Source: Tuctoria greenei
Lineage: Eukaryota > Streptophyta > Magnoliopsida > Poales > Poaceae
Reading direction: 5' to 3'
Length of the DNA stretch: 64,000 bases
Assembly: GCA_036927565.1 (NCBI GenBank)
Contig: JAYESD010000001.1
Location: 70,203,751 to 70,267,750 of the forward strand
The translations under genes were made by a program, and so were the position numbers. Below the pieces are notes generated by a model, which worked only from the letters and a program-made list of their open reading frames with translations, ran no database searches and had not been told where the DNA came from. Positions 33,682-45,148 of this stretch are shown here, piece by piece (the first letter of the stretch is position 1; each line of letters begins with the position of its first letter).

Positions 33682-34664
33682 AAAGTTGCATACCTGTATG
33701 ATTGCTTCAAAATATTGATTGAATTGTGAAAATTTTTCCTCCCCATTTTTTCTATCGAAAAACTATGTCAATTATTAGATCTTGATGAATTTTTGATCAT
33801 AGTATGATTGTTGTTTGCTTACTGATCAAATTCATCAGGATTATTTGAATTGTTTTGCCTCTCTACCATCAATTATTGGACCTTCAAATATATATGAATG
33901 GGCTATGCAATTCTCTCCTGGTGACCACGGACAAGTCCGTGGTTACCCGGACTAGTCCGCCATTGCAGACTAGTCCGCAGTGTGCCGGTTAGGCCGGACT
34001 AGTCCGACAGACCACGGACTAGTCCGATTTAGGTTTCTGGAGGACTTCGGACTAGTCCGGTCATGTCCGAACTTGTCCGATTTTTCGTGTCCATAACCCT
34101 AGCCGCCACCAAACCCTAATCTCTTCACCCCACACTCTCCTCCAAGCTTTCTCTCTCTTGCGCTCGAGCTCCCAAGGCGAATCCTTGATTCCTCCGTCGA
34201 AAAGCCTCAATCTTGGGCGGAGATTAAGCTTGAAGACTCGGGGATTGAAGTTAGCGGACAAATCCGGCCTCCAACCCCCACATTTTCAAGCTTCCTTGGA
34301 TTTCTTGGTAAATTTTCCTCAAACCCTAAGAAATCTCAAATTTCTTCATTGCTTATCGTTTGGCCTAGCATTCTTCACTAGTTGCATGTCCAGCTGATGT
34401 ACTATGTGTATGCTAGACTAGCTATTTCATTAGGGATCAATTTTTATCCAGTTTGCTAGGTTTTTGCAGATGAACACCGGACTAGTCCGGTCCAGGTACG
34501 GACAAGTCCGGTCCCCCGGACTAGTCCGTGCCTGAGCACCGGACAAGTCCGTTGTTTCTGAACCAAAACCTAATTCTTTAATTCCCTATTGCCTTCCATT
34601 GCCATCTTACCTCACCAATACCTTGTATAACTTGTCTTTTCTCTTGATCACTCATTCTCAGATC
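33682..34664 (+). other. Non-coding spacer of 2a between pol and the extra ORF
   Basis: This is about 1 kb. It carries palindrome motifs at 33927-34081 and 34477-34553. Splice-like signals are visible: a pyrimidine-rich TTTTTGCAG ends at 34470. 2b has an equivalent spacer (41344-42292) with its own, differently placed motifs. I see no gene; the small ORFs (34061-34397) are not conserved. Confidence 0.75.
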
Positions 34665-36227
34665 ATGTCGAGCTCCGACAATGAAATCTCCGATTTCGAG
34701 GCCGAGTTGGACCACGAGGTGGCACCTCGGCCCTCGACGGGTCTTGGCAAGAAACGCCAAGAGAGACCCTCCGAGCCTGCTCCCTCACCTCCCCAGGTTC
34801 GGAGGAAGGTGTGTGTCAAGAAGGCCGCCTCCAAGGCTGCTCCTCCGTCAAGTGGCCCTCGCCAAGCTAAAGGGAAAGGCAAGGGGGTTGCCACAGGGCC
34901 TGTTGGGCCTCTAAAGCTGCACACTCCTAGAGAAGGGGTCCGGGACCCCAATGAGGAAAGATTCAATGGCAAGGGCAGCGATGTGGCCATGAAGCTGAGA
35001 AGTGTGGACTACTATGCAAGGCCCAAGCAAGCAGCTGATGGCAGATTTTGGTCAAATTTCCATGCTGACTTCTACAAGCTGGTCTACTTGCCGATGAAGA
35101 CCCCGGTGGTGCGCAGTCAATGGATTGACTGGGCCCACCTTGAGAAGAGGAAATGTGCAGCTTTTGATGAAGTGATACAAGCTGCAGAGAGACATGGGCT
35201 GAAGGATTTGTTTGCTTTCAGATATAATTGGAATGATGAAGTGATTGCACAATTCTATGCAACGTGCCACTTCTCAGGTGAAGACGAAGAAAGTGTGACT
35301 TGGATGACTCATGGATCCAAGTATTCCATCACTCAAGAAGAGTTTGCCCGCCTGCTGCATCTTGACTCTGAGGGAGATGACCACCTCATTATCCACAACA
35401 TTGGGGTCATTGAGAGGGATGGAATGCAGTTCATGTATGAGCCCACCTCCAAGTTTGTCCCTCCCTCCACAAAGAACATGAAGCCTTTCTTTGTGGTCCT
35501 CAACAGAGTCCTCAGGAAGACGATTGCTCCCAAGGATGGTGATGCAGGGAGTGTGCAAGGCTACCTCCGGACCCTGATGAAGGTCATCAGCAAGAAAAGG
35601 CAATTCGATGTTGCAGACTATATCTGGAATGATATGGTCAATATCTCAAGTACCCCCAACCGATCCTGTGGCTATGCCCCTTACTTGATGTTCATGATTG
35701 AGAAGGTCACAGGAATCGAGTTTGTGAAGGATGTGGAGCACACTCCACTGAGGCCTCAGAAGCCTCAGTCCGTGAGTGTCCAGGCTGCTCCATCGCCGGC
35801 CTCAAGCCCCGAGGTGCCGGCAAGGCAAGGAGAAGCTGCTAGGGCTACTCCTCCCTCCAGGGAAGCCCCTCAGAAAGGATCCGCCAGTGGGATCCTCAAG
35901 TACTTGGCTGCAATCTTCTCCTCCTGCAAGAAAACTGAAGTGAAGCTTCACAAGCTAAATCAAAAGAGGAAGGAGGACATGAGATACATAAAAGCCAATG
36001 TGAAGCAGCTGAGTGAGAAGCTGGAGATCAATCCAATTGGATCTCCAGTACTTTCTGAAGATTCTGATCCAAACATCACCGAGCTGAGCCCCTTGACTCC
36101 TTCCGAGCTTGCCTATTTTGGCATTGGGGGCTCGAGCAGCTCCGCTCCTCCTCCTACCTCTCAACCCCGTCAAGCCGAAAGCGATGAAGATGATGAAGAC
36201 GACGAGAGGACTGACAGCGAAGAGTGA
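34665..36227 (+). CDS. Extra ORF after pol: plant-specific 'putative transposon protein' of unknown role
   Basis: The 520-aa protein starts at ATG 34665 (MSSSDNEIS). 2b has the matching start (MSTSSNENIS), so the 22 codons of open frame upstream are not used. Order: acidic N-terminus; Pro/Lys-rich basic linker to about residue 90; a conserved globular domain, about residues 110-360 (FWSNFHADFYKLVYLPMK, then LKDLFAFRYNWNDEVIAQFYAT, later KTIAPKDGDAGSVQGYLRTL), resembling the grass 'putative plant transposon protein' domain; a Pro/Ser linker; a Lys-rich helical region; a Pro stretch; an Asp/Glu tail. I see no signal peptide or membrane segment, so it is not env-like. It is in sense orientation and probably made from a spliced or subgenomic RNA (inference). 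Confidence 0.88.
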   Translation: MSSSDNEISDFEAELDHEVAPRPSTGLGKKRQERPSEPAPSPPQVRRKVCVKKAASKAAPPSSGPRQAKGKGKGVATGPVGPLKLHTPREGVRDPNEERFNGKGSDVAMKLRSVDYYARPKQAADGRFWSNFHADFYKLVYLPMKTPVVRSQWIDWAHLEKRKCAAFDEVIQAAERHGLKDLFAFRYNWNDEVIAQFYATCHFSGEDEESVTWMTHGSKYSITQEEFARLLHLDSEGDDHLIIHNIGVIERDGMQFMYEPTSKFVPPSTKNMKPFFVVLNRVLRKTIAPKDGDAGSVQGYLRTLMKVISKKRQFDVADYIWNDMVNISSTPNRSCGYAPYLMFMIEKVTGIEFVKDVEHTPLRPQKPQSVSVQAAPSPASSPEVPARQGEAARATPPSREAPQKGSASGILKYLAAIFSSCKKTEVKLHKLNQKRKEDMRYIKANVKQLSEKLEINPIGSPVLSEDSDPNITELSPLTPSELAYFGIGGSSSSAPPPTSQPRQAESDEDDEDDERTDSEE

Positions 36228-36685
36228 AGCCCTAGGATCTTCCTCTCTCTCTCTTTTTGGTGTCTTGATGCCAAAGGGGGAGAGATTGAGGGGGAGTCTC
36301 TAGTCTAAGCTTTAGCTGAATAGGATGCGAGGAGAGAGCTCTCTATGTTTTTTAATTGTGATTGTATTTGCTTAACTCTCTTTTCATATCATGTTTGGTC
36401 CTGTGATGAATTGCTCAATTAATTTGCAAGTGTGTGATGAAATCTGAGCTTTTGCTCCTGAAGTGCCATATTCACTTGATATTAGTTGGTAAATGAAAAT
36501 TCTGTCATTCTTAATGCAATCATGCTCTTAGTATGCATCCCACCATAAAGAATGCACATATGAATAATTATCTTGTTGCCTGATGCATTTTTGAGTCATA
36601 TGTGCATACTTTATGAAAATCTCATTTTATACCTCATTTTGTGAAATCTCAATTGGTTGTCATCAATCACCAAAAAGGGGGAGAT
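36228..36685 (+). other. 3' non-coding region of 2a with polypurine tracts
   Basis: G-rich purine tracts occur at about 36271-36297 (two AGGGGGAG copies) and at 36672-36685 (AAAAAGGGGGAGAT), which abuts the 3' LTR and should prime plus-strand synthesis. There is no gene. Confidence 0.9.
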
Positions 36686-38247
36686 TGAAAGTGCATCTAG
36701 GACTCCCTTGTGGGTTTTGGATGATTTATGACAAGCAATTGGGATCCTAATTCTTTTGTTGAGATGAATGCAGGAAAATGATGAAAAATGAGCAAAATGC
36801 CAAAAAGAGGGAAATTAAGAAGGAGAAGGAATTTGAGCTCAAGAAGAAGAAATTAGTAGATTAGTATGTATGGAGTGTGTTAGGGAAACACACCCAAGAG
36901 CTCAATCTCACTTAATCACACACACACAATGCACAAAACCATACAGGACCGGACTAGTCCGATATCAACCGGACTAGTCCGATATCACATTCTGCACAAG
37001 ATCGGACAAATCCGGTCTCCACCGGACTAGTCCGATATCTTTCTGTTCCACTTCGGACTAGTCCTCCCCAGTGCGGACTAGTCCTCAACACAATGCACAA
37101 GTCACTAGATCGGACAAGTCCGGTCACCACCGGACTAGTCCGATTCCCTTTCTGATCCACTTCGGACAAGTCCGGTGACTACACGGACTAGTCCGATTTA
37201 CACTCTGATCTAAATCGGACAAGTCCTCCAAGTGCGGACTTGTCGTTCTAAACACTTAGGGTTTTACAGGTCCGGACAAGTCCGATGTCAACCGGACAAG
37301 TCCGAAGATTTCCAGCAGCGAAATCGGACAAGTCCGTTTTTCAATCGGACTAGTCCGATATTCCTGGACACTTAGGGTTTGCTTCACACAGCACACCGGA
37401 CTAGTCCGGTCTCCACCACGGACTAGTCCGATCTTTCTAAACCCTAACGGTAATTTCTAGAAACCCCATATAAATAGAGGTGCATGGCCCACTTTTAATC
37501 TCTCTCGAACCCTAGCGCCGTCACACCTCCCAAGAGACTCAAAAACCATCTCTCTCCACGAAGTTGAGCGCAAAATCGATCAATCCTTTGAAGATCACTT
37601 GTAGATCATTGGAGAGGCACTTTGCACACGATTGAGCTCTTGGTTTGAATCTCTAACACACTCTTGCATCTCAATTTGTATATTTCGAAGTGTGTTATTG
37701 GTGGTTTTGAAATTTGTAATCAAGGGAGCTCTCAACTTGTGAGATCGCCCCTTCAACTTGGTGATTTACCCCTGTGTGATTAGTGGAAGAGGATTGGCCT
37801 TCGTGGCGATCCGACGAGGGAAGGGTTGGTAAAGACCCGGTCCTTTTGTGGGCTCCTCAACGTGGACGTAGGCTGCCTTCGTGGTAACCGAACCACGGGA
37901 TAAATCTTGTGTCTTGTTCGTTTGTGTTCATCATTCTAGTTGATCAACATTATCTAGGGTTTGATTCATTTTGTTGAATTGAAGTTAAATAGTGAACAAG
38001 AATCATACTTGCAATAAAACTTAACATACAACTATTGAACTGTCATTATAGTTTATATTTCCGCTGCAAACGACAACGAAACAATCAAATTGACCTAACT
38101 TGATCAACCTAGCCCGTGAAATCCGGACTAGTCCGCACTTTACCGGACTAGTCCGATATATCTGGATTTGACCTTTTTGTTGAAGTGCTACAGGAACCGA
38201 GAAATTCAAGAAGGCCTATTCACCCCCCCCCTCTAGGCCTACATTCA
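36686..38247 (+). repeat. 3' LTR of element 2a
   Basis: The LTR is 1562 bp and nearly identical to 26417-27976. The differences I find are T/G in the fifth position area, T/C, G/A and T/C (the last two inside palindromes), two A/G near the leader, one A/G near 38042, and nine instead of seven C before CTAGG. It includes the palindrome cluster (36950-37430) and the TATA box (37469-37477). Confidence 0.97.
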
Positions 38248-38252
38248 TAACC
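38248..38252. repeat. Target site duplication TAACC, right copy
   Basis: This matches 26412-26416; the 2b LTR resumes after it. Confidence 0.95.
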
Positions 38253-39275
38253 CTTCTCTCGTTGAATCGCCACGGAAGCCGATTCTCAATCACTAACCAC
38301 ACATGGGGTAAATACCTCATTCAAGGGGCCTTCTCACAAGTTGATGGCTGCCCAAAGAGTACAACAAATGAACACCATCAAACACACCCAAAAGATGTAC
38401 AATAATCAATGAGAGTTTGCAAGAAATCAAACACAAGGGCTCAAGATTGTGAAGAACGAATTCTCTCATTTATCCAATCCCTAATCCTCAAAGATTGATC
38501 CTTTTTAGTTTAGAATGAATGGAGAGAGGTGTTTTCGTGCTCTTGGAAGGTGTGATGGTGCAGGGTTTCGAGAGATAGGGTTACATGGTCGTGCACCTCT
38601 ATTTATACAAGGGTTTCCAAAAGTTACCATTAGGTTTTGCGAAGGGCAGACTAGTCCGTTGTTGGACACCAGACTAGTCCGGTGTGCGTGTGTGAAAAAC
38701 CCTAAGTGTTGAGGGTACCAGACTAGTCTGTTAAGGTGCAGACTAGTCCATTTCTTTCTCAGAGAGTTTTCGAACTAGTCTGGTCATTATCGGACTTGTC
38801 TGCTGTGGTAAAAATGTGAAGAACTGAGGACAAGTCCGCACTTGGAGGACTTGTCCGTTTTCTACCCAGAGAATTTTCGGACTAGTTCGGTCAATATCGG
38901 ACTAGTCCGCTCTTGTGCAAAACGTGAAAAGTTGCGGACAGTTCTGCACCTGGAGGACTTGTTTGTTTTTATCTAGAGAGATTTCGGACTAGTCCGGTCA
39001 ATATCGGATTAGTCTGTTATTTCTGAAGTTTGTGCAGTGAGTGCGATCTCGTCACTTGAGCTCTTGGGATGTGTTTCTCCGACACACTCCTGACAAATTA
39101 AATCTACTCTTTTCAAATCTTGAGCCCTTTTTCCTTTTGGTCCTCATTCTCCTTCCTTTTTGTTACTTCTTTCTCATCTCTTGAAACCTGCTCTCATCTC
39201 AATAATCTTGTTAGGATCTCATTTGTTTGTCATTAATCAACCAAAACCCACCAGGGATGCCTAGATGCACTTTCA
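38253..39275 (-). repeat. 3' LTR of 2b, proximal part
   Basis: This is 1023 bp. On the minus strand it starts TGAAAGTGCATCTAGG, next to the polypurine tract (about 39276-39290, AGAGGGAGAT on the minus strand). It has many decayed palindrome copies (38645-39016). The TATA-like word TATAAATAG on the minus strand is near 38600. Together with 26009-26416 it makes a LTR of about 1.43 kb. Confidence 0.9.
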
Positions 39276-39760
39276 ATCTCCCTCTTTTGGTGATTGATGA
39301 CAACCAATTGAGATTACACAAATATGATTAAAAATTCAGATTCTCATAAAGTGTGCGCATATGAGTTTTGAGAAAAATTTGTGAATGTAGAAGTACTACT
39401 CATATGTGCACTCTTTATGGTGGGGTGCAAACCTATGTGTGTGTGAGCAAGAATTTTGATGTAGATAAGGTGAAAAGCATAATCATAACATCATAAAGAT
39501 TATCAAGTACGCATAGCAACTTTATAGCATAATGCATAGATCATAGAGAACACAAATTACATGTCCAAACGCATAAAAGAGTCTTACATGAGCAAGTGCA
39601 TAAAAGAGTCTTAAAAGAGGTAGAGCATAAATACATAAGATAAGACCTAGGACTCCCACTTAGTCTAAGATAAGACCTAGGACTCCCCCTAAGTCTTTCC
39701 CCCTTTGGCATCAAGGCACCAAAAAGGAAGAGAAGGAGGGATCTACCCGTTGTTGTCGGC
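39276..39760 (-). other. 3' non-coding region of 2b
   Basis: There is no gene. Purine tracts (minus strand) lie at about 39278-39290 and near 39690-39710 (AAAGGGGGAAAG). A short direct repeat (AAGATAAGACCTAGGACTCC) occurs twice at about 39636-39690. Confidence 0.75.
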
Positions 39761-41343
39761 TCAACCCTCGCTTTCGGTCCTTTCCGCACTTTCTTCTTCA
39801 TCATGCTGATTAGGAGGAGGAGGAGGAGGAGGAGGAGGAGGAGGAGGGCCACTCATCATGCCCCCACGGCCAAAGTAAGCAAGTTCAGAGTTGGTGAGAG
39901 GAGGAAGCTTAGAGAAGTCGGATCCGGAGTCTTCTGAGATGACAGGAGAACCCACGGGCTCATTTTCCAGTTTTTGACAAATGGCCTTGACGTTTTATTT
40001 CATGTATTTCATTTTCTCTTTTCTTGCCTTGTTGATCTTGTGAAGCTTCACTTATGATTTGCGGCAAGAAACAAAGATCGCAGCAAGATACTTCATTATC
40101 CCACTAGCGGACCCCTTGTGAGATGGAGGGGCCCTAGAGATAGAGGGAGCCCTTGCTTCTTCTTGGGCTCTCCTTGGGAGCTCTTCACTTGACGCAGGAG
40201 AGGGAGCAGTTGGGAGAGCAGCTTGAGGCGGCTTCTAAGGCCTCAAGGCAGTGTGCTCCATGTCCTTCACAAACTCGATTCCTATGACCTTCTCAATCAT
40301 GAACATAATATATGGTGCATATCCACAGGAGCGGTTGGGAGTGCAAGAGATGTGCACCATGTCATTCCAAATATATTTGAACACATCAAACCTTCTTCTC
40401 CTGCTTATGACCTTCATCAGGGTTCTCAAGTACCCTTGGACACTGCTCGCGTCCCCATCCTTAGGAGCGATGGTCTTCCGAAGCACTCGATTGAGGACAA
40501 TGAAGAATGGATTGATGTTCTTGGTTGATGGGGGATAGTAAGAAAGACGAGTGTCATATAGAAACTTCATCTTGTCCTTCTCTAGAGGGCGGTCATTGTG
40601 GATCACGATCTCATGGTTCCCGGTATCCTCAAGATGTAACAACTTTGCAAAGTCAACATAGGTGATAGAGTAGATTGATCCATGAGTCATCCAAGTTACT
40701 CTTTCTTCACCCGTTTTGGAAAAGTGGCAAGTGGCATAGAATTGGGCTATTACTTCATCATTCCAATTGTATCTAAAGGACAACAGATTCTTTAGACCAT
40801 GCCTCTCTGCAATGGCCACTACCTCATCAAATGCAGCACACCTCTTTCTTCCAATGTATTTCCAGTCTATCCATTGACTGCGTACCACTGGGGTCTTTAT
40901 GTTGATGTAGACGTTGTTGTAGTAATCCGAGTGGAAATCACTCCAAATCCTCGGATTAGTAGCTACCTTCCCACTGTTGTAAGCATTGACTTTCCTGAAC
41001 TTCCAGGCAACACGCTGCCCTTTCCAGTGAATCTCTCCTCTGAGGAACTCCTATTTCTTTGTCTCGGAGGTGCCATCTTTAGAGGACCAATCGGGCCAGA
41101 GGCAATCCCTTTTCCTTTGCCCATAGCTTGGCGTGGAGCCGCCGAGCTAGATCCAACCACTTCTTTACCCTTTGCAGGTGGTTTCTTTGCTGGGACCTTT
41201 CACCGCACACGAGGTGGAGCGGGTGAAGAGTCAGCAGCACGATCTTGCCTTTTCTTAGTACAATCCTCTGTAGCACAAGGCAATATCTCTTGATCCATTT
41301 CGGCCTCGTAGTTGGAGATATTCTCGTTTGAGGAGGTCGACAT
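39761..41343 (-). pseudogene. Extra ORF of 2b, broken homolog of 34665-36227
   Basis: The start ATG is at 41341-41343 (MSTSSNENIS). The conserved domain is read mainly at 40235-40888 (VRSQWIDW ... HGLKNLLSFRYNWNDEVIAQFYATCHF ... LRKTIAPKDGDASSVQGYL). The C-terminus is at 39761-39955 (SELAYFG, then a run of 12 prolines, then an acidic end). Stops and shifts near 40235, 40900-41080 and 39960-40080 break it. The proline run comes from a GGA/TCC triplet expansion that 2a lacks. The conserved order and start show this ORF is an old, regular part of the family. Confidence 0.88.
39808..39847. repeat. (AGG)n triplet run
   Basis: About 12 AGG triplets on the plus strand. On the minus strand they read as Pro codons within the tail of the extra ORF. 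Confidence 0.9.
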
Positions 41344-42059
41344 TTTCCCTGACAGAGGAGATACATGCCATTGATAAGAATCGATGACAAGAAATGCATT
41401 GAGAGAGGTTAAGCTAGGGATTTAATCAGCAACGCACCGGACTTGTCCGTATCCCTTGTGCGGACTAGTCCGGATAACCGGACTTGTCCGCACAGATAAC
41501 GGGCTAGTCCGTTGTGCGGCTATTCAAACCCTAGCTAAACAAATTTCGAAGTTTTCTCAATACAAGAGTGTAACACTGACAACATGTAGTTGGAATGCAT
41601 CAAGGAAACATGTATGGGCAATAGGAATCAAACTTATTGAGCTATACCAAGGAAAATCGAGGAGTTAGGGTTTGGTAAGACCATTACCAAATCCTTCGAT
41701 CCAAAGGGTTTGGAGCGTTTTTGATGCGGATTAGTCCGGGGTCTTTGATCCCCTTGCAATGGAGATTGATTTCCACAGAAAGATGTGAAGATTTGATGGA
41801 GAACTCGCAAAATCCCTTTGGGAGCACTTGAGTGAGGAGAGAGAAGATGAGGGTAGTTGTGAGGAAGAAGAAGAAGAATGTGCACCTACCAAAGAGGTTA
41901 CGGCATCGGGATACTGGACTAGTCTGTGGTCACACCAGACTACTCCGGTCCTGCGGACTCAACGCCGACTTGTCTGCATTGTGCGGACTAGTCCGTGTTA
42001 ACCACGGACTAGTCTGTGGTCACCTGGACTGTGAAGTCTATATTTATATGAACCTTACG

Positions 42060-42090
<31 letters not shown>

Positions 42091-42292
42091 GAAGGTGTCT
42101 AATAGAGATCTTTTGGACAAAGATTCACAAACATTCTTGATGAACATAATTAGTAAACACTCAACAATCAATCTATGACCATAATTCATCAAGATCTAAT
42201 AATTCACATAGTTTTTAGGAGAAATTAAGGAAAGATAAGTTTTCTTCAAAAATCTTGATTTTGAAGAAGTCAGCATTCAGATATGCAAGATT
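41344..42292 (-). other. Spacer of 2b between pol and extra ORF
   Basis: There is no gene. Palindrome-type motifs lie at 41437-41515 and 41920-42030, several mutated. A (TA)n microsatellite lies at about 42064-42090. Confidence 0.75.
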
Positions 42293-45148
42293 TCAATTCA
42301 CATTCTGAGCATCAAGGATATTTAGTTCATTTTGAAGCTCACAAAAGTGTTTTTCATCAAGTGGCTTGGTGAAGATATAAGCTAGTTGTTTCTCAGTTTT
42401 GACATGGGAAATGGCTATGTCTCCTTTGATTGAATGGTCTCTCAAAAAATGATGTCGGATATCAATGTGTTTGGTCCTAGAGTGCTCAACAAGGTTATGT
42501 GCAATTTTAATCGCACTTTCATTATTACAAAGGAGCAGAATACGATTCATATTGTAACTGTAGTCCCTTAGAGTTTGTTGCATTCAAAGGAGTTGTGCAC
42601 AACAACTCCCGGCTGCAACATACTCCACTTCGGCTGTGGACAAGGCAATGGAGTTTTGTTTCTTGGAGGACCAAGAAACTAGGGACCTACCCAAGAATTG
42701 GCAAGTTCCTGAGGTAGTTTTTCTTTCCACCTTGCATACGACATAATCTGCATCAGAGTATCCAATGAGATTGAACTTTGAACCTTTAGGATATCAAAGG
42801 CCCAGATTGGGTGTATGAACTAAATATCACAAGATCCTTTTTATGGCTATCAAATGACATTCCTTATGATTAGCTTAAAATCTTGCACACATACATACAC
42901 TCAACATGGTATCAGGCCTAGATGCACATAAATAAAGTAGAGAGCCAATCATGAAGCGATATACCTTTTGATCCATGTTAGGTCCATCTTCATTAAGGTC
43001 TAAGTGTCCATTTGTCGCCATGGGAATCTTTATGGGCTTCGCTTTGTCCATGCCAAATTTCTTGAGAATGTCTTGGGTGTACTTTGTTTAGCTTATGAAC
43101 GTTCCCTACTTTAGTTGTTTCACTTGGAATCCCAAAAAGTATCTCAACTCTCCCATCATGGACATCTCGAACCTATCTATCATGATTTTACTGAACTCTT
43201 GACAAAAAGATTTATTGGTTGAACCAAATATAATATCATCAACATAGATTTGACAAATGAATAGATCATCATCAAAGTGACCAATTTTTAAGCCATTTTA
43301 ACTAGAAACTCTCTAAGGCACTCATATCAGGCTCTAGGAGCTTGTTTGAGGCCATAGAGATCCTTACGCGGTTTGAATACATGGTCGGGGTACTCTTGAT
43401 CTTCAAACCCAAGAGGTTGCTCCACGTACACCTCCTCCTTTATCAGTCCGTTGAGGAAGGCGCTTTTGACGTCCATTTGATACAGCTTAAAATCATCGTG
43501 AGTAGCATATGCAAGTAATATACGAATTGATTCAACCCTAGCTACGTGAGCAAAAGTCTCATCAAAATCCAAACCTTCGACTTGTGAGTAACCTTTGGCC
43601 ACAAGTCATTCCTTGTTTCTTGTTACTACTCCGTGTTCGCCTTGATTATTATGGAAGACCCATTTAGTGCCGACAATGTTGGACTTGAGTCTTTCTACAA
43701 GTTCCCATACTTCGTTCCTCTTGAAGTTGGTCAACTCTTCTTGCATCGCCATCAGCCAGTCAGGATCTCTTAGTGCATCTTCAACCCTGTATGGTTCTAA
43801 AGAGGATACAAAAGAATAGTATTCACAGAAATTAGCTATATGAGATCGAGACATCACTCCCTTTTTGATGTCACCAATTATGTTGTCAACGGGGTGATCT
43901 CTTTGTATGCTTTGGTGTACTCTTGGATGTGGCACTTGTGGTCTTGAATTCTCATGATCATCATCTTCTTCGTCTCCCCCTAGATGGTTGCCTCATTATT
44001 GTTTTGATTATCTTGATCTCCTTAAGGTTGATCTAGTGTGGAAGCTTCCCCTTAATCATTTTCCTCCGTTTTTGGTTCATTTTCTTCACTAGGATTTTGA
44101 GGGGATGCTTGTGGTAGAATATCGCCAAGTGTCATTCTTCTCAATGCTTGACATGGAGCTTCTTCTTGATCTAGCACACACTTATCAACTTGCTCTACTT
44201 GAGAGCCATTAGTTTCATCAAACACTATGTCACGTGCTACTTCAACAAGTACGGAGACTTTGTTGAAGACACGATAAGCGTAGGAGTTCGAATCATAGCC
44301 AAGAAAGAAACCTTCATCGGACTTCGAAGCAAACTTCAAGGTCCTAGGCTTCTTGTTTAGAATATAACATTTTGAACCAAAAACTTGAAGTATGAAATAT
44401 TTGGTTTGTTACTGGTGAGTAGTTCATATGAGGTTTTCTTGAGTACGCGATGAAGGTATAGTCGGTTTATGGTGTGACAAGCGGTGTTAACCGCTTCAGC
44501 CCAAAACAAGTCTAAAGTCTTGTATTCATCGAGCATTGTCCTCGCCATCTTAATGAGTGTTCAGTTCTTCCTTTCGGCTACCCCATTTTGTTGAGGAGAG
44601 TAGGGTGCTAAAAATTTGTGATTTATTCCTTCTTCATCTAGATACTCCTCAACTTGAGTATTCTTGAACTCTATTCCATTGTCACTTCGTATGTTCTTGA
44701 TTGTCAATGATAATTCATTTTGAGCTCACTTGAGAAACTTCTTGAGTGTTACTTGAGTTTTTGTCTTATCATGCAAAAAAGAAAATCCACGTGAAGCGTG
44801 AAAAATCATCGACAATGACTAAACCATTTTTATTACCGCTGATGCTTATGTAAGCAATTGGACCGAATAGATCCATGTGGAGGAGCTCAAGGGGTCTTGT
44901 TGTAGTCATGAAATTCTTCGCGGGATGGCGTGCTCCTACTTGCTTTTCGGCTTAGCACGCGCTATAAGAGTTGCCTTTCTCAAAAACAACATCCTTCAAA
45001 CCTCGGATGTGATCACCTTTTAGAAGTTTTTGTAGATTCCTCATACCAACATGTGCTAACCATCTATTCCACAGCCAACCCATGTTTTGTGCATCCACTA
45101 TCTAGCACCTGTTTTGCTCCACCGGATTCATATGCCTACAAAAAGAAA
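42293..45148 (-). pseudogene. pol: Copia pol of 2b, heavily broken
   Basis: Read downward from 45148: protease (VLDSGCT near 45090), GAG-pre-integrase, integrase (readable around 44360-44880), a linker (44052-44339, KFASKSDEGFFLGYDSN), RT (43327-43602, KLYQMDVKSAFLNG; the YVDD box near 43235 in another frame), and RNase H (42293-42583, HIDIRHHFLRD ... IFTKPLDEKHF). Many stops and shifts break it. It mirrors pol of 2a, which fixes domain limits. No function remains. Confidence 0.88.

Larger units (their letters stand above)
26417..38247 (+). mobile_element. Family-2 Copia (Sirevirus-like) element 2a, full length and young
   Basis: The element is 11,831 bp: 5' LTR 26417-27976, primer site 27979-27990, gag 28029-30443, pol about 30449-33681, extra ORF 34665-36227, polypurine tract 36672-36685, 3' LTR 36686-38247, and a perfect TAACC duplication. 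By eye the LTRs differ by 7 substitutions plus a C-run length change, about 0.45%. With a grass LTR rate of 1.3e-8 per site per year this is roughly 0.2 million years (estimate). Gag and the extra ORF are open; pol has two in-frame stops. It is inserted in the LTR of the older relative 2b. Confidence 0.97.

Noticed and set aside
34665..36227. Reading the extra ORF as an envelope gene
   Set aside because: No signal peptide, membrane helix or fusion-like segment is visible; the protein is highly charged with basic and acidic tails.
42064..42090. (TA)n stretch as a possible origin or promoter
   Set aside because: It is a plain microsatellite in the decayed 2b spacer with no other signal nearby.
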